A stretch of 10,533 bases of DNA from NCBI GenBank assembly GCA_012961745.1, contig DTYT01000264.1, forward strand, positions 1 to 10,533, read 5' to 3'. The first letter of the stretch is position 1. Each line of letters begins with the position of its first letter. The translations under genes were made by a program, and so were the position numbers. Below are positions 1-7,582 of the stretch, piece by piece. This stretch comes from Kiritimatiellia bacterium. GTDB taxonomy: Bacteria; Verrucomicrobiota; Kiritimatiellia; B70-G9. The notes under the pieces were generated by a model. That model was not told the DNA's origin. It did not search any database and saw only the letters and a program-made list of their open reading frames with translations.

Positions 1-1
1 C

Positions 2-1612
2 CCGCTGGAAGTGACCATTGCGCTGCCGCTCCACGGACCGGAGGGCACGCCGTTGGGAGAAATGGTGGGGGAATTCGATCAGGTCCGCAGGCGTGAGGCG
101 GGACGGTGGCGGCGGATCCTTTCCGGTCTGGATATCCGGATTCCGGACATGCGGCTTATCCGGATCCTGCAGAGCAACTTGGCCTACATCCTTATCAACC
201 AGGATGGGCCCTGGATCAAGCCCGGTCCGCGGAACTACAACCACGCCTGGATCCGGGACGGAGCCCTGACATCCACAGCTTTGCTCCGGGCCGGGATCGT
301 TGCGCCAGTGGCGAACTATGCACGGGCCTATTCCCGGATGGTGCGAGGCGACGGGTGGGTGCCGTTCATAATTCTCGAAGACGGTCAGCCGGTGAGCTTC
401 AACCCGGATCTGGACAGGGGCGAAGGGCACGAATTCGACAGCCAAGGCGAATATGTTTACCTGGTAGGCCAACTGGCCGCAGTTTCGGGCGGGGAAGGGG
501 TTAGTTCTGGGATGGTGGAAAAGGCGGTCAGGGCGGTCCGGTTTATCGAGAAGTTGCGGCGCCTCCGCCTGGAAGGAAAGTACCGTAGCCGCCCGGATCT
601 GGCACCCTACTTCGGGATACTTCCCGCCTCCAACAGTCACGAAGGCTATTATCCCGCCCGTCACAGTTACTGGGACGATTTCTGGGCGGTGCGCGGAATC
701 GGCGAGGCGATCCGCATTTGCCGGCGCTTTGGTAGAGCGGCCGAGGAGAAGGAGTTCCAGCAACTGCGCCGGGAAATGGTCGCCGCCGTCCGCCGTTCCA
801 TCCAGGAGGTCATGCGGCGGGCGGCGATCAGATATGTGCCGGGCTGCGTGGAATTGGCCGACAACGATCCCACTTCCACCGCGATTGCGGTCAACCTCGG
901 GGTCGGGGAAGCCATACCGCCGGACGCCCTTCGGTCTACCTTCACTGATTACTATCAAAGCCTCAGACCATTCACCCGGGGTACGAAGCGGCGCACCTAC
1001 ACCCCCTATGAAATCCGGAACGTCGAAGCACTGGTGCGGCTGGGCATGCGCCAGGAAGCCCTGGAGGTTCTGCGCTACTTGGTTGCGGACGCAGTATTTC
1101 CGCCAGCCTGGAACCATATGGCCGAAGTGGTCCACGCCCGCCGCCGCGCGCCTTCCTACATAGGAGATATGCCTCACACTTGGGTCGGCTCCGGCTACAT
1201 CAACGCGGTTCTCAGCCTGCTTGCCTACGAAGAGGATGACCGGATCATTCTTTGCGCCGGCATTGATCCCGACTGGGTTGAAAAGACCTCCGCCGGGGTG
1301 GCTTTTCGCCTGCAAACCACATACGGAGCGGTCGCCGGCGAGATTACCTGCCGGGATGAAGGGATAAGATTGCATTTCGAAGGCGAGGCGGATCCGCCGA
1401 ACGGTTTCCAGGTCGCCCTGCCGCGGCGCTGGAGAGGGTACCGAGTGCAAGCCCAAAGAGGCGGAGCGGCCAGTGCCGGCGCCGGGATAAGCTTCGCCGA
1501 GCTTCCGTTCGACTGCCTGTTGCTGCCTCCTGGCGCAGACCGAGTGGATGGCACGACTCCCCTGCCTAGGGAGTCTGGGATTGTATCCGGTAGAAGCGAT
1601 GCATGGCGGTGA
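2..1612 (+). CDS. Six-hairpin glycosidase-like protein, 3' portion (5' end outside window)
   Basis: The frame is open to the left edge. A GTG at 11 exists but has no ribosome binding site, and in-frame codons continue upstream, so the gene almost certainly starts outside the window. Numbering from that GTG, the catalytic-type region runs from about residue 40 to 420. Visible features are a WIRDGA segment (80-85), YWDDFW (220-225), DNDPTSTAIAV (284-294) and GDMPHTWVGSGYIN (385-398). This Trp/Asp-rich pattern is that of (alpha/alpha)6-barrel glycosidases related to GH15 and amylo-alpha-1,6-glucosidase proteins. Residues 425-508 look like a short C-terminal beta domain. Family knowledge suggests hydrolysis of an alpha- or other glycoside. 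I cannot assign a GH family, substrate or catalytic acids, nor see whether a signal peptide or lectin domain lies upstream. The 3' end overlaps the convergent gene by 47 bp. High confidence that it is coding; moderate for the fold. Confidence 0.8.
   Translation, partial: PLEVTIALPLHGPEGTPLGEMVGEFDQVRRREAGRWRRILSGLDIRIPDMRLIRILQSNLAYILINQDGPWIKPGPRNYNHAWIRDGALTSTALLRAGIVAPVANYARAYSRMVRGDGWVPFIILEDGQPVSFNPDLDRGEGHEFDSQGEYVYLVGQLAAVSGGEGVSSGMVEKAVRAVRFIEKLRRLRLEGKYRSRPDLAPYFGILPASNSHEGYYPARHSYWDDFWAVRGIGEAIRICRRFGRAAEEKEFQQLRREMVAAVRRSIQEVMRRAAIRYVPGCVELADNDPTSTAIAVNLGVGEAIPPDALRSTFTDYYQSLRPFTRGTKRRTYTPYEIRNVEALVRLGMRQEALEVLRYLVADAVFPPAWNHMAEVVHARRRAPSYIGDMPHTWVGSGYINAVLSLLAYEEDDRIILCAGIDPDWVEKTSAGVAFRLQTTYGAVAGEITCRDEGIRLHFEGEADPPNGFQVALPRRWRGYRVQAQRGGAASAGAGISFAELPFDCLLLPPGADRVDGTTPLPRESGIVSGRSDAWR
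1555..1575. terminator. Inverted repeat at the convergent gene junction, possible bidirectional terminator
   Basis: GACTCCC (1555-1561) and GGGAGTC (1569-1575) form a perfect 7-bp stem with a 7-nt loop. The repeat lies where the two convergent genes overlap. The minus-strand TAG stop (1566-1568) is in the loop and the plus-strand stop is about 35 bp further on. Neither strand has a U-rich tract after the stem, so it is not a classical intrinsic terminator. It could be a mRNA 3'-end-protecting hairpin or a weak terminator, or a coincidence inside coding sequence. Confidence 0.35.
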
Positions 1613-4286
1613 ATGTCGATCCATCCTGCCACTCGGTCAGGACTTCATCCCCCCAAAAGGCGTTGCTCTCTGCGGCGGTCCATTCCTGGGTTCCGCAAAG
1701 CCCGCCGTCGTTGAAAAATACGTTGTAGAGCCGTTGGGTACTGCTGGAAAAATAGAGGGTCAGCGGGCCGCCGGTCGAGGGACAGGTAATTGAGGTCACG
1801 CGCAGGTAGCTGGCGGGATCTGTGGGATCGGAGTCCGTGATGAACTCGGCCAGATTGTCCATGCCGTCGCCGTCACTGTCGGCGGCAGCCGTGGTCACGG
1901 TGACCGCTCCGAACCAGAGGTGTTCCCACCAGTCGGGGAGTTGATCGGAATCTCGATCGGTGTAGACGCGGACCAGTCGCACGGTGCTCACCGCCGAGCC
2001 CCCGGCGGAATCCCAAACTTGCGCCTGCAAGCCCACCAGTCCGGCGCCGAACCCGGAGGTATCCCATTCAAACGATGCCGGGACGACGTTGGTCTGGGCG
2101 TACGTCTTTCCCTCCACCAGCAGCGAAATCCCGGTGATTGACCCGACGCCCGAAACCGCCTCGACCTCAACGGTCACGATCGACCCCCAGGCAAAGAATT
2201 TCCCCAGCCCGGGAGATAGGATGTTGCACGACAGAGGACTGTTGCTGACGGCGAACGGCAGACAGAGGCGGCCCTGGCTGCGCACGGCACTTCCCCCGTA
2301 GGCGATCAGGCTGAGCTGGTGGGGACCGTTGGGCAGCCCGGTAGTGTCCAGCACGAGGACTGCTGACAGCGTGGTAGAGCCCTCCATGAGAAAAATGGTG
2401 CCGCGGGCACCGAGTACGTCGGAATTGCTCTGGGGATGCCCGGAATAGTCGTCGCCGGAAAGCCCCACCACCTGGTAATCGATGAACAGGTTGAACCCTT
2501 CCCACGTGTTCGTGCGGGCCTCCACGAAGGCCGACACTTCGTTGCTGCGCGAGCTATCGTGCGTCGGGCCGCCATACCACATCTGCGCCCCCAGGCAGTC
2601 TTGCAGGTTGGTGTCGTCATTGACCCGGTTACACAAACGGGTGAGAAGCGTGGTGGAACTGTCGGACTCCTCGGCAACCACGGAGTTGGTAAAGGGAAGC
2701 CCGTCAAGGCGGGTGATTACAATTTTCAAGACATCGCCGGAGTCCACCGCTCCCCATGCAACGACCTGCTGGCGGGCCGGAAACGTCGTCTCGGCGAAGT
2801 TGGTTCCCGGTGTCCACGCGCGTAACACCGGTTCCACGCCCAGACTGTTGGTGGTAAATACCGAGTAAGTGATTCCGGTTCCGGCGGTGCCCCGTGCCTT
2901 CTGCACCAGCTCCACGCGGTCACCCGAGGCCTGGGCGGTCACGCCGGTATCGGCGATGCTCGCCGCCAGGCCGGCGGCGACGGCCGCCAAGGTGTCTCCC
3001 GCGATGGCGGTATAGCTGTAACTTTGGCCGTTGATTACGACCGTTACCCGGTCGAGAACCTGGACGGCCTGGTTAGTGAGGGTGGCGTAGAAGCGGCCGT
3101 CCAAATACGCGTCAATGCGGTGAACGGTTCGGTGTCCGGCCGCCGCCGCGCTCACCTCGACCGTCACCGAGCCGTTGACCACCGCGTTGCTCGCCAGTCC
3201 GGTCACGTCTAGCCGGGGTGCATGGGCGTAAGGCTGACAGAGCGGATCGCCGACGAGGATTCCTTGGTACGGCGCCTGCACCGACATGGTGTAGGCTTCG
3301 CCCATGTTGAATCCCCGCGCGTACCAGTAGTGGAGCCGGGCCTGCGGGAATTTGTTGGTATAGTTGCAGGGCTCCGCCACGGTGCCATAAGTGCCGGCGC
3401 ACCCTGCCTGGATCCAGTTCAGGGCTGAGGGTCGGGGATCGTCATAGGGGGCATCGAAGAGGTAGCCACTCCAGGAAGTCATGAGATCACCCAACGCGCC
3501 CGGCAGGAAAGTGTTTTCTTCCAGGCGGGTGGCATAGACGCGACCGACCATGTAGCCCACCACGTCTTGCTTGCCGGTGATGTCCCAGCCGAATACGAAC
3601 TGGCTCGAGCGCGGTACGTCGAGAAACCGGACCGGGAACATGGCTCCCTCAAATTGCCACCAGCGCACGTTACGATGATTGTCGCCGCTGCGCAGGTAAT
3701 AGACCGTCCCGGTGGGCAGGCTGCCATCGGCCGTACTGGCGCGATCCACCAGGGCCATGGCTTGGTCCAGGTCCCATCCGGACAGTATGGCGCTCAGGTA
3801 GTAGCGGCCGTTTCCGGTCTCCGGGTCCGAGTGCGAAAAGGCCAGTTCACTTTCGTAGTAGCTGCTCAGCGCGGCGGATGGCAGGGAACAGGGTGGCGGT
3901 GAGTACTTGTAGTCGTAGAACATCGCAGCGGAGAGGCCGTTGGCGTCGTTCGAATCCGACTGGTACACCCGGTAGGGGATGTCAATGCTGAAGACGATGT
4001 AATCCACCTGTGCACTGAGTCCCGCCGAGGAAATGTAGTCCAGAATGGGCTCGCGGATCTGGTTGGTGAACGCCACGGTATCAATCGTGTAGTTGGTGGT
4101 AGTGTCGATATGGCAGATGTTTCTTTCGGGGATCTGGCGGGCGTCCTGATAGTACTGTCCCAGTTCCAGGGAGCGGTCGCTGGCATCATTCACCACGATC
4201 AAGACGTTGTATGGACCGCCGCCGGCCAGCGCCGCTTGCAGGATCGCCAGCATCACGCCCGTGGCAGTTGTCCGAGCAAATCTCAT
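1566..4286 (-). CDS. TIGR03790-family exported protein with Ig-like and calcium-binding repeat regions
   Basis: This is a 906-residue exported protein of unknown function. The N-terminus (MRFARTT, then a hydrophobic stretch to about residue 21) is a signal peptide. Residues 25-355 match the TIGR03790 family as I know it: YNVLIVVNDAS at the start, a tyrosine-rich middle, and AGCAGTYGTVAEP (294-306) before KFP. Residues 410-480 and 515-570 look like two degenerate copies of a small beta/alpha unit. Residues 685-775 resemble a bacterial Ig-like domain. Residues 777-822 carry DRDSDQLPDWWE and DSDGDGMDNLAEF, a thrombospondin-type-3-like calcium motif. The last 80 residues form a small beta domain ending in HRFYRIQ. 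No sortase or PEP-CTERM anchor is seen. The ATG at 4286 is chosen because it precedes the signal peptide. The only purine-rich stretch upstream (GGAGAGAG) is about 20 nt away, so the ribosome binding site is weak. It is transcribed away from the purine operon. The family call is confident; the function is unknown. Confidence 0.88.
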   Translation of the reverse strand: MRFARTTATGVMLAILQAALAGGGPYNVLIVVNDASDRSLELGQYYQDARQIPERNICHIDTTTNYTIDTVAFTNQIREPILDYISSAGLSAQVDYIVFSIDIPYRVYQSDSNDANGLSAAMFYDYKYSPPPCSLPSAALSSYYESELAFSHSDPETGNGRYYLSAILSGWDLDQAMALVDRASTADGSLPTGTVYYLRSGDNHRNVRWWQFEGAMFPVRFLDVPRSSQFVFGWDITGKQDVVGYMVGRVYATRLEENTFLPGALGDLMTSWSGYLFDAPYDDPRPSALNWIQAGCAGTYGTVAEPCNYTNKFPQARLHYWYARGFNMGEAYTMSVQAPYQGILVGDPLCQPYAHAPRLDVTGLASNAVVNGSVTVEVSAAAAGHRTVHRIDAYLDGRFYATLTNQAVQVLDRVTVVINGQSYSYTAIAGDTLAAVAAGLAASIADTGVTAQASGDRVELVQKARGTAGTGITYSVFTTNSLGVEPVLRAWTPGTNFAETTFPARQQVVAWGAVDSGDVLKIVITRLDGLPFTNSVVAEESDSSTTLLTRLCNRVNDDTNLQDCLGAQMWYGGPTHDSSRSNEVSAFVEARTNTWEGFNLFIDYQVVGLSGDDYSGHPQSNSDVLGARGTIFLMEGSTTLSAVLVLDTTGLPNGPHQLSLIAYGGSAVRSQGRLCLPFAVSNSPLSCNILSPGLGKFFAWGSIVTVEVEAVSGVGSITGISLLVEGKTYAQTNVVPASFEWDTSGFGAGLVGLQAQVWDSAGGSAVSTVRLVRVYTDRDSDQLPDWWEHLWFGAVTVTTAAADSDGDGMDNLAEFITDSDPTDPASYLRVTSITCPSTGGPLTLYFSSSTQRLYNVFFNDGGLCGTQEWTAAESNAFWGDEVLTEWQDGSTFTAMHRFYRIQSQTP

Positions 4287-4457
4287 CGCTAGATACTAAT
4301 CACTCGGCTCTCTCCGGGGAAGCAGGAAGCATACCTGATCGAGGGAATACTCTGATTTATTTGGTGGTGCATCAGGCGGGCACGCTGCGCGGGGACGGCG
4401 TAGCGCCTTCTCCGCCGTGATCCCCGGAGGCGGGCCGCGGCCGCGAGGAGCCGGCGC

Positions 4458-4486
4458 TTGTCGCTACGCGGCGCGTGTAGTAGACT
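4458..4486 (+). promoter_or_regulatory. Candidate sigma-70 promoter of the purD operon
   Basis: TTGTCG (4458-4463) and TAGACT (4481-4486) are separated by exactly 17 bp, each matching consensus at 4 of 6 positions. Transcription would start near 4493, leaving a leader of about 16 nt that contains GGGAG (4498-4502), 6 nt before the purD GTG. The 17-bp spacer (4464-4480) is itself an imperfect palindrome. The rest of the 222-bp divergent gap (4287-4508) is GC-rich with short hairpins, for example CCGCC (4412-4416) with GGCGG (4429-4433). I found no convincing promoter for the minus-strand gene there. This is a motif match only. Confidence 0.45.
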
Positions 4487-4508
4487 GCCGTGATTCTGGG
4501 AGCTCCGG

Positions 4509-5789
4509 GTGAAGGTACTGGTAGTAGGAGGCGGCGGCCGCGAGCACGCTCTGGCGTGGAAGATCGCCCGAGACAGCCGCCGGCCGCAGATTTTCTGCGC
4601 TCCGGGCAACGCAGGGACCGCCGCCTTGGGAACCAATGTTCCCATTGCGGCGGATGATGTGGCCGGTTTACTCGAATGGGCGCGTGGCAACCGGCCGGAT
4701 TTGACGGTGGTGGGGCCCGAGGCGCCGCTCTGCGCGGGTCTGGCGGACGCGTTCGATGCGGAGGGGTTGAGAGTTTTCGGACCCGGCCGGGAAGGGGCGC
4801 GGATTGAGGGCAGCAAGGTTTTTGCCAAGGAAGTAATGTTCGGCGCAGGTGTTCCCACGGCAGCCGCCGAGGTTTTCGACGATGTCGACAGCGCGTTGCG
4901 CTACGTACGGCGGCGCGGAGCGCCGCTGGTTGTCAAGGCCGACGGGCTGGCCGCGGGAAAGGGTGTCAGTGTGTGTGCGACCGTTGAGGAGGCCGAGCGT
5001 GCGGTTCGGGCCTGCATGGTTGACCGGGTCTTCGGGGATGCGGGCAACAGGATCCTGGTGGAAGAACGGCTCTATGGTGAGGAGACGTCGATTCTGGCGC
5101 TGGTGGATGGAGAGCATGTGGTGCTTCTGGCCTCTTCACAGGATCACAAGAGGGCCTATGACGGCGACCGGGGTCCCAATACGGGAGGCATGGGTGCATA
5201 TTCGCCGGCCACCGTGGTGGAGGAGCGCGCGTTGAAGGATATCCGCGAACGGATTCTGGTTCCTGTTATCCGGGAACTCGCCCGCCGGAATGTCGTTTAT
5301 CGGGGCGTACTTTATGCCGGTCTGATGATAACCGAGCGGGGGCCCAGGGTGCTGGAGTTCAACTGTCGCTTCGGCGATCCGGAGACTCAGGCGATTCTTC
5401 CCCGCTGGCAAGGCGATATCCTCGCTGCGCTGGAGGCCTGCCTGGACGGCACGCTTTCCGACGGGATGGTGCAGTGGTCGCAGAGCCATTGTGTTTGCGT
5501 GGTGCTTGCGTCCGGCGGCTATCCCGGGCCTTACGCCAAGGGCAAGGAGATCCGCGGGCTGGACGCGGCCGGGCAGATGGCGGACGTGATGATTTTCCAT
5601 GCGGGCACGCGCGTGGAGGGAACGAAAGTGGTGACTGCCGGGGGAAGGGTGGTCGGGGTTACCGCCTTGGGCCGCACGCTGCCGGCCGCTGTGGACCGCG
5701 CCTACGAGGCAGTACGGAGGATCTCGTTTGAAGGGATGTTCTATAGACGCGACATTGCGTATCGGGCCCTCAACGGGGCCGGGAGGTGA
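4509..5789 (+). CDS. purD: Phosphoribosylamine--glycine ligase (GAR synthetase)
   Basis: PurD catalyses the ATP-dependent joining of 5-phosphoribosylamine and glycine to give glycinamide ribonucleotide, the second step of purine synthesis, in the cytoplasm. The 426-residue length is normal for bacterial PurD. Visible motifs are the N-terminal VVGGGGREHA (5-14), the ATP-grasp loop KADGLAAGKGV (143-153), DHKRAYDGDRGPNTGGMGA (212-230), the metal/ATP site EFNCRFGDPETQ (283-294) and the C-terminal FEGMFYRRDIAYRAL (407-421). The GTG start gives the expected MKVLVVGGGG N-terminus and has GGGAG at 4498-4502 with 6-nt spacing. It is the first gene of the operon, just after a candidate promoter. Its stop overlaps the ribosome binding region of purE. 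Its substrate glycine can be supplied by the GlyA domain at the far end of the same operon. Confidence 0.97.
   Translation: MKVLVVGGGGREHALAWKIARDSRRPQIFCAPGNAGTAALGTNVPIAADDVAGLLEWARGNRPDLTVVGPEAPLCAGLADAFDAEGLRVFGPGREGARIEGSKVFAKEVMFGAGVPTAAAEVFDDVDSALRYVRRRGAPLVVKADGLAAGKGVSVCATVEEAERAVRACMVDRVFGDAGNRILVEERLYGEETSILALVDGEHVVLLASSQDHKRAYDGDRGPNTGGMGAYSPATVVEERALKDIRERILVPVIRELARRNVVYRGVLYAGLMITERGPRVLEFNCRFGDPETQAILPRWQGDILAALEACLDGTLSDGMVQWSQSHCVCVVLASGGYPGPYAKGKEIRGLDAAGQMADVMIFHAGTRVEGTKVVTAGGRVVGVTALGRTLPAAVDRAYEAVRRISFEGMFYRRDIAYRALNGAGR
5781..5786 (+). promoter_or_regulatory. Ribosome binding site that decides the purE start
   Basis: GGGAGG lies inside the last codons of purD. It sits 8 nt before the GTG at 5795, but directly on top of the alternative in-frame GTG at 5786, which overlaps the purD stop as GTGA. 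Normal spacing therefore favours 5795. Translational coupling to purD is likely in either case. Confidence 0.6.
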
Positions 5790-5794
5790 AAGCG

Positions 5795-6298
5795 GTGAGG
5801 AATGAGAGCGACGGCTGCCGGGTGGGAATAGTTATGGGCAGCGCAAAGGATTGGGAAGTGGTTCGTGCCTGTGCGGACACCCTGCGGGAACTGGGCATTG
5901 AATTCGAGGTGCGCGTTCTTTCGGCGCACCGTACGCCGCAGGAGACTATGGAATACGCCGTAGGTGCAGCGCAGCGCGGTATCCGGGTGATCATTGCGGC
6001 AGCGGGTTATGCTGCCCACTTGGCGGGAGTGGTGGCGGCTCACAGTGACCTCCCGGTGATAGGCATTCCGGTGACCGGGATGCTGGGGGGGCTGGACGCG
6101 TTGCTTTCCACGGCACAGATGCCGCGGGGTGTTCCCGTCGCCACGGTGGCTGTGGGAAAAGCGGGGGCGGTGAATGCGGCGGCGCTCGCCGCGCGTATTC
6201 TGGCGCTTGGCGATGATGGTTTGGCGCAGCGCCTGAGTCGATTCCGCGAGCGTATGCGTCGGGATACGCTGGCGTCCCAGGAAACTTTGAGTGAATAG
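5795..6298 (+). CDS. purE: N5-carboxyaminoimidazole ribonucleotide mutase (PurE class I)
   Basis: Class I PurE moves the carboxyl group of N5-CAIR, the PurK product, to C4 to make CAIR in purine synthesis. With the GTG at 5795 the protein has 167 residues, normal for the family. Motifs are GIVMGSAKDW (11-20), SAHRTP (43-48), whose His45 matches the conserved catalytic-site His of E. coli PurE, then GYAAHLAG (71-78), STAQMPRGVPVATVAVGKAGAVNA (105-128) and a charged C-terminal helix. The Ala/Tyr variants in the 68-78 loop replace the GAGGAAHL form of E. coli. As I recall, such substitutions occur in other class I enzymes. No purK is visible in the window. An upstream in-frame GTG at 5786 would add three residues. 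The gene abuts purD and is 30 bp before the next gene. Confidence 0.95.
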   Translation: MRNESDGCRVGIVMGSAKDWEVVRACADTLRELGIEFEVRVLSAHRTPQETMEYAVGAAQRGIRVIIAAAGYAAHLAGVVAAHSDLPVIGIPVTGMLGGLDALLSTAQMPRGVPVATVAVGKAGAVNAAALAARILALGDDGLAQRLSRFRERMRRDTLASQETLSE

Positions 6299-6328
6299 CC
6301 AAACTAGCGACGAGGCAAGGGGGACAAC

Positions 6329-7573
6329 ATGAGGTGTTACAGGAAACTGGTGTATGCCGGAGGTGGAAGCACGGTCTTGGCGTTGGCAGTGCTGACGGGG
6401 GGCCTTACGTTGCAGGCGGCCGGACCGGAGACCGCAGGTGCCGGCCTGCTGGAAGAGTTTCGGCAGGTCGTCGAGCTGTGCGAAGAACGGGGTCTGCCGA
6501 CGGACCGTTTGAAGGTGAGGCAGGCAGTGGTGGAGGCTCTGATCCGCAGCGTTGATCCGAGGGGAGCGATACTTTCGGAAGAAGAGAAGGAGGATTTCGA
6601 AAACGAGCGTGCGGGCGGTCGAGGACAGGTGGGCCTCCGGTTCACAATGGCGGATGGGGAGCCGACCATCACCGAAATTCTGGGCGCCGGGCTGACCGAT
6701 TGCGGGGTTTCGACCGGGGACGTGATCGCCGCGGTGGATGGTTTCACCACGGCGGGTCTCTACCACACTGACGTGGCCGCAATGCTCTCCTGCACGAACG
6801 GCCCGGTTTCGCTTACGGTGCGCCATCCCGATGGAACGGTTACCGACTGCGCCGCCCGATGTATCATTGTAAAGAGCCCCAGCATCGAGGAGGTGGAAGA
6901 GCTTCCCCGGGGCGTCGGCTATGTCAAAGTCAACGGGCTGTTTTCGGATGGCGGGGATCTGGCGAGATCTTTGGTGAGCGTGGCGACCGGGCGTGTGACG
7001 GGTGTGGTTCTGGATTTGCGGGCCGCCGGGGGCACCAATCAGGCCGCGGTAGTCGCCGCGGCTTCGCTATTCGTCGAGCCGAAGTCGGTTCTCTTCCGCG
7101 TCCAGACACCGGGCGGAGAGGATTTACAGACCGTTCAGTCTGAGGAACGCAGGTCCCTCCGCATCCCCGTGATGGTACTGATTGATAAACGTACCTGCGG
7201 CGCGGCGGAGCTTCTGGCGGCGGTGCTCGGTACCAGTGGCCGGGGTGTCATGCTGATTGGCTGCCCCAGCGCCGGAGACCCGGGTATTCGGGATATGGTT
7301 CCCCTTCCCGTGGGCGGCTATGCTTATGTGGTCTCGAGACGAATCGTGTTGGGAGACGGAAGCGTCCTCGACGGCACCGCGGGAGTTGAGCCGCACATTG
7401 TGGTTGAGGAGGAGGCCCAGGAAATGAGGGTGCGTTCTCACCGTCCGCTGGCGGCGGAGGTGTCCGATGAGGAGAAGGCGGCGGTCCGGCTGCGCGAACG
7501 TGTGGAAGGCGACCCGGTCCTGGAGCGGGCGGTGGACGTGATCCTGGGGCTGAAGGCGCTGGGCATCAGGTGA
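6329..7573 (+). CDS. S41/C-terminal-processing-peptidase-like exported protein, probably catalytically inactive
   Basis: This is a 414-residue protein with the order signal peptide or membrane anchor (1-30), a short helical region containing the family's DPxxAxL motif (SVDPRGAIL, 74-82), a PDZ-like domain (about 98-180), and an S41 peptidase core with VVLDLRAAGG (226-235), ELLAAVLGTSGRGVMLIG (294-311) and DGTAGVEPHIVVE (348-360). This is the layout of C-terminal processing peptidases (Prc/CtpA) acting outside the cytoplasmic membrane. When the core is set against the Prc pattern SASASEI...TFGKGT, the nucleophile serine falls on Gly291 (in RTCGAAEL) and the general-base lysine on Asp317 (in SAGDPG). 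Proteolysis by the usual Ser-Lys dyad is therefore unlikely. It may be a binding or scaffold protein. Cys290 is next to the lost serine, but an alternative nucleophile is only speculation. The ATG at 6329 has AAGGGGG at 6317-6323. It lies 9 bp before tsaC in the operon. Confidence 0.85.
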   Translation: MRCYRKLVYAGGGSTVLALAVLTGGLTLQAAGPETAGAGLLEEFRQVVELCEERGLPTDRLKVRQAVVEALIRSVDPRGAILSEEEKEDFENERAGGRGQVGLRFTMADGEPTITEILGAGLTDCGVSTGDVIAAVDGFTTAGLYHTDVAAMLSCTNGPVSLTVRHPDGTVTDCAARCIIVKSPSIEEVEELPRGVGYVKVNGLFSDGGDLARSLVSVATGRVTGVVLDLRAAGGTNQAAVVAAASLFVEPKSVLFRVQTPGGEDLQTVQSEERRSLRIPVMVLIDKRTCGAAELLAAVLGTSGRGVMLIGCPSAGDPGIRDMVPLPVGGYAYVVSRRIVLGDGSVLDGTAGVEPHIVVEEEAQEMRVRSHRPLAAEVSDEEKAAVRLRERVEGDPVLERAVDVILGLKALGIR

Positions 7574-7582
7574 GCGGGAGCA

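Noticed and set aside
4380..4480. Riboswitch or attenuator before purD
   Set aside because: The GC-rich hairpins lie mostly upstream of the predicted transcription start, no purine or other riboswitch core was recognisable, and the leader would be only about 16 nt.
4289..4858. Minus-strand frame of 189 codons spanning the divergent gap and the start of purD
   Set aside because: Most of it is antisense to purD, the protein is Ala/Pro/Arg/Ser-rich and unrecognisable, and it would abut the TIGR03790 gene without signals.
5741..6826. Long open frame on the minus strand (361 codons) across purE and the start of the S41-like gene
   Set aside because: It lies antisense to purE and its neighbour, the protein is rich in His/Arg/Pro/Gln without recognisable motifs, and such frames are expected opposite GC-biased codons.
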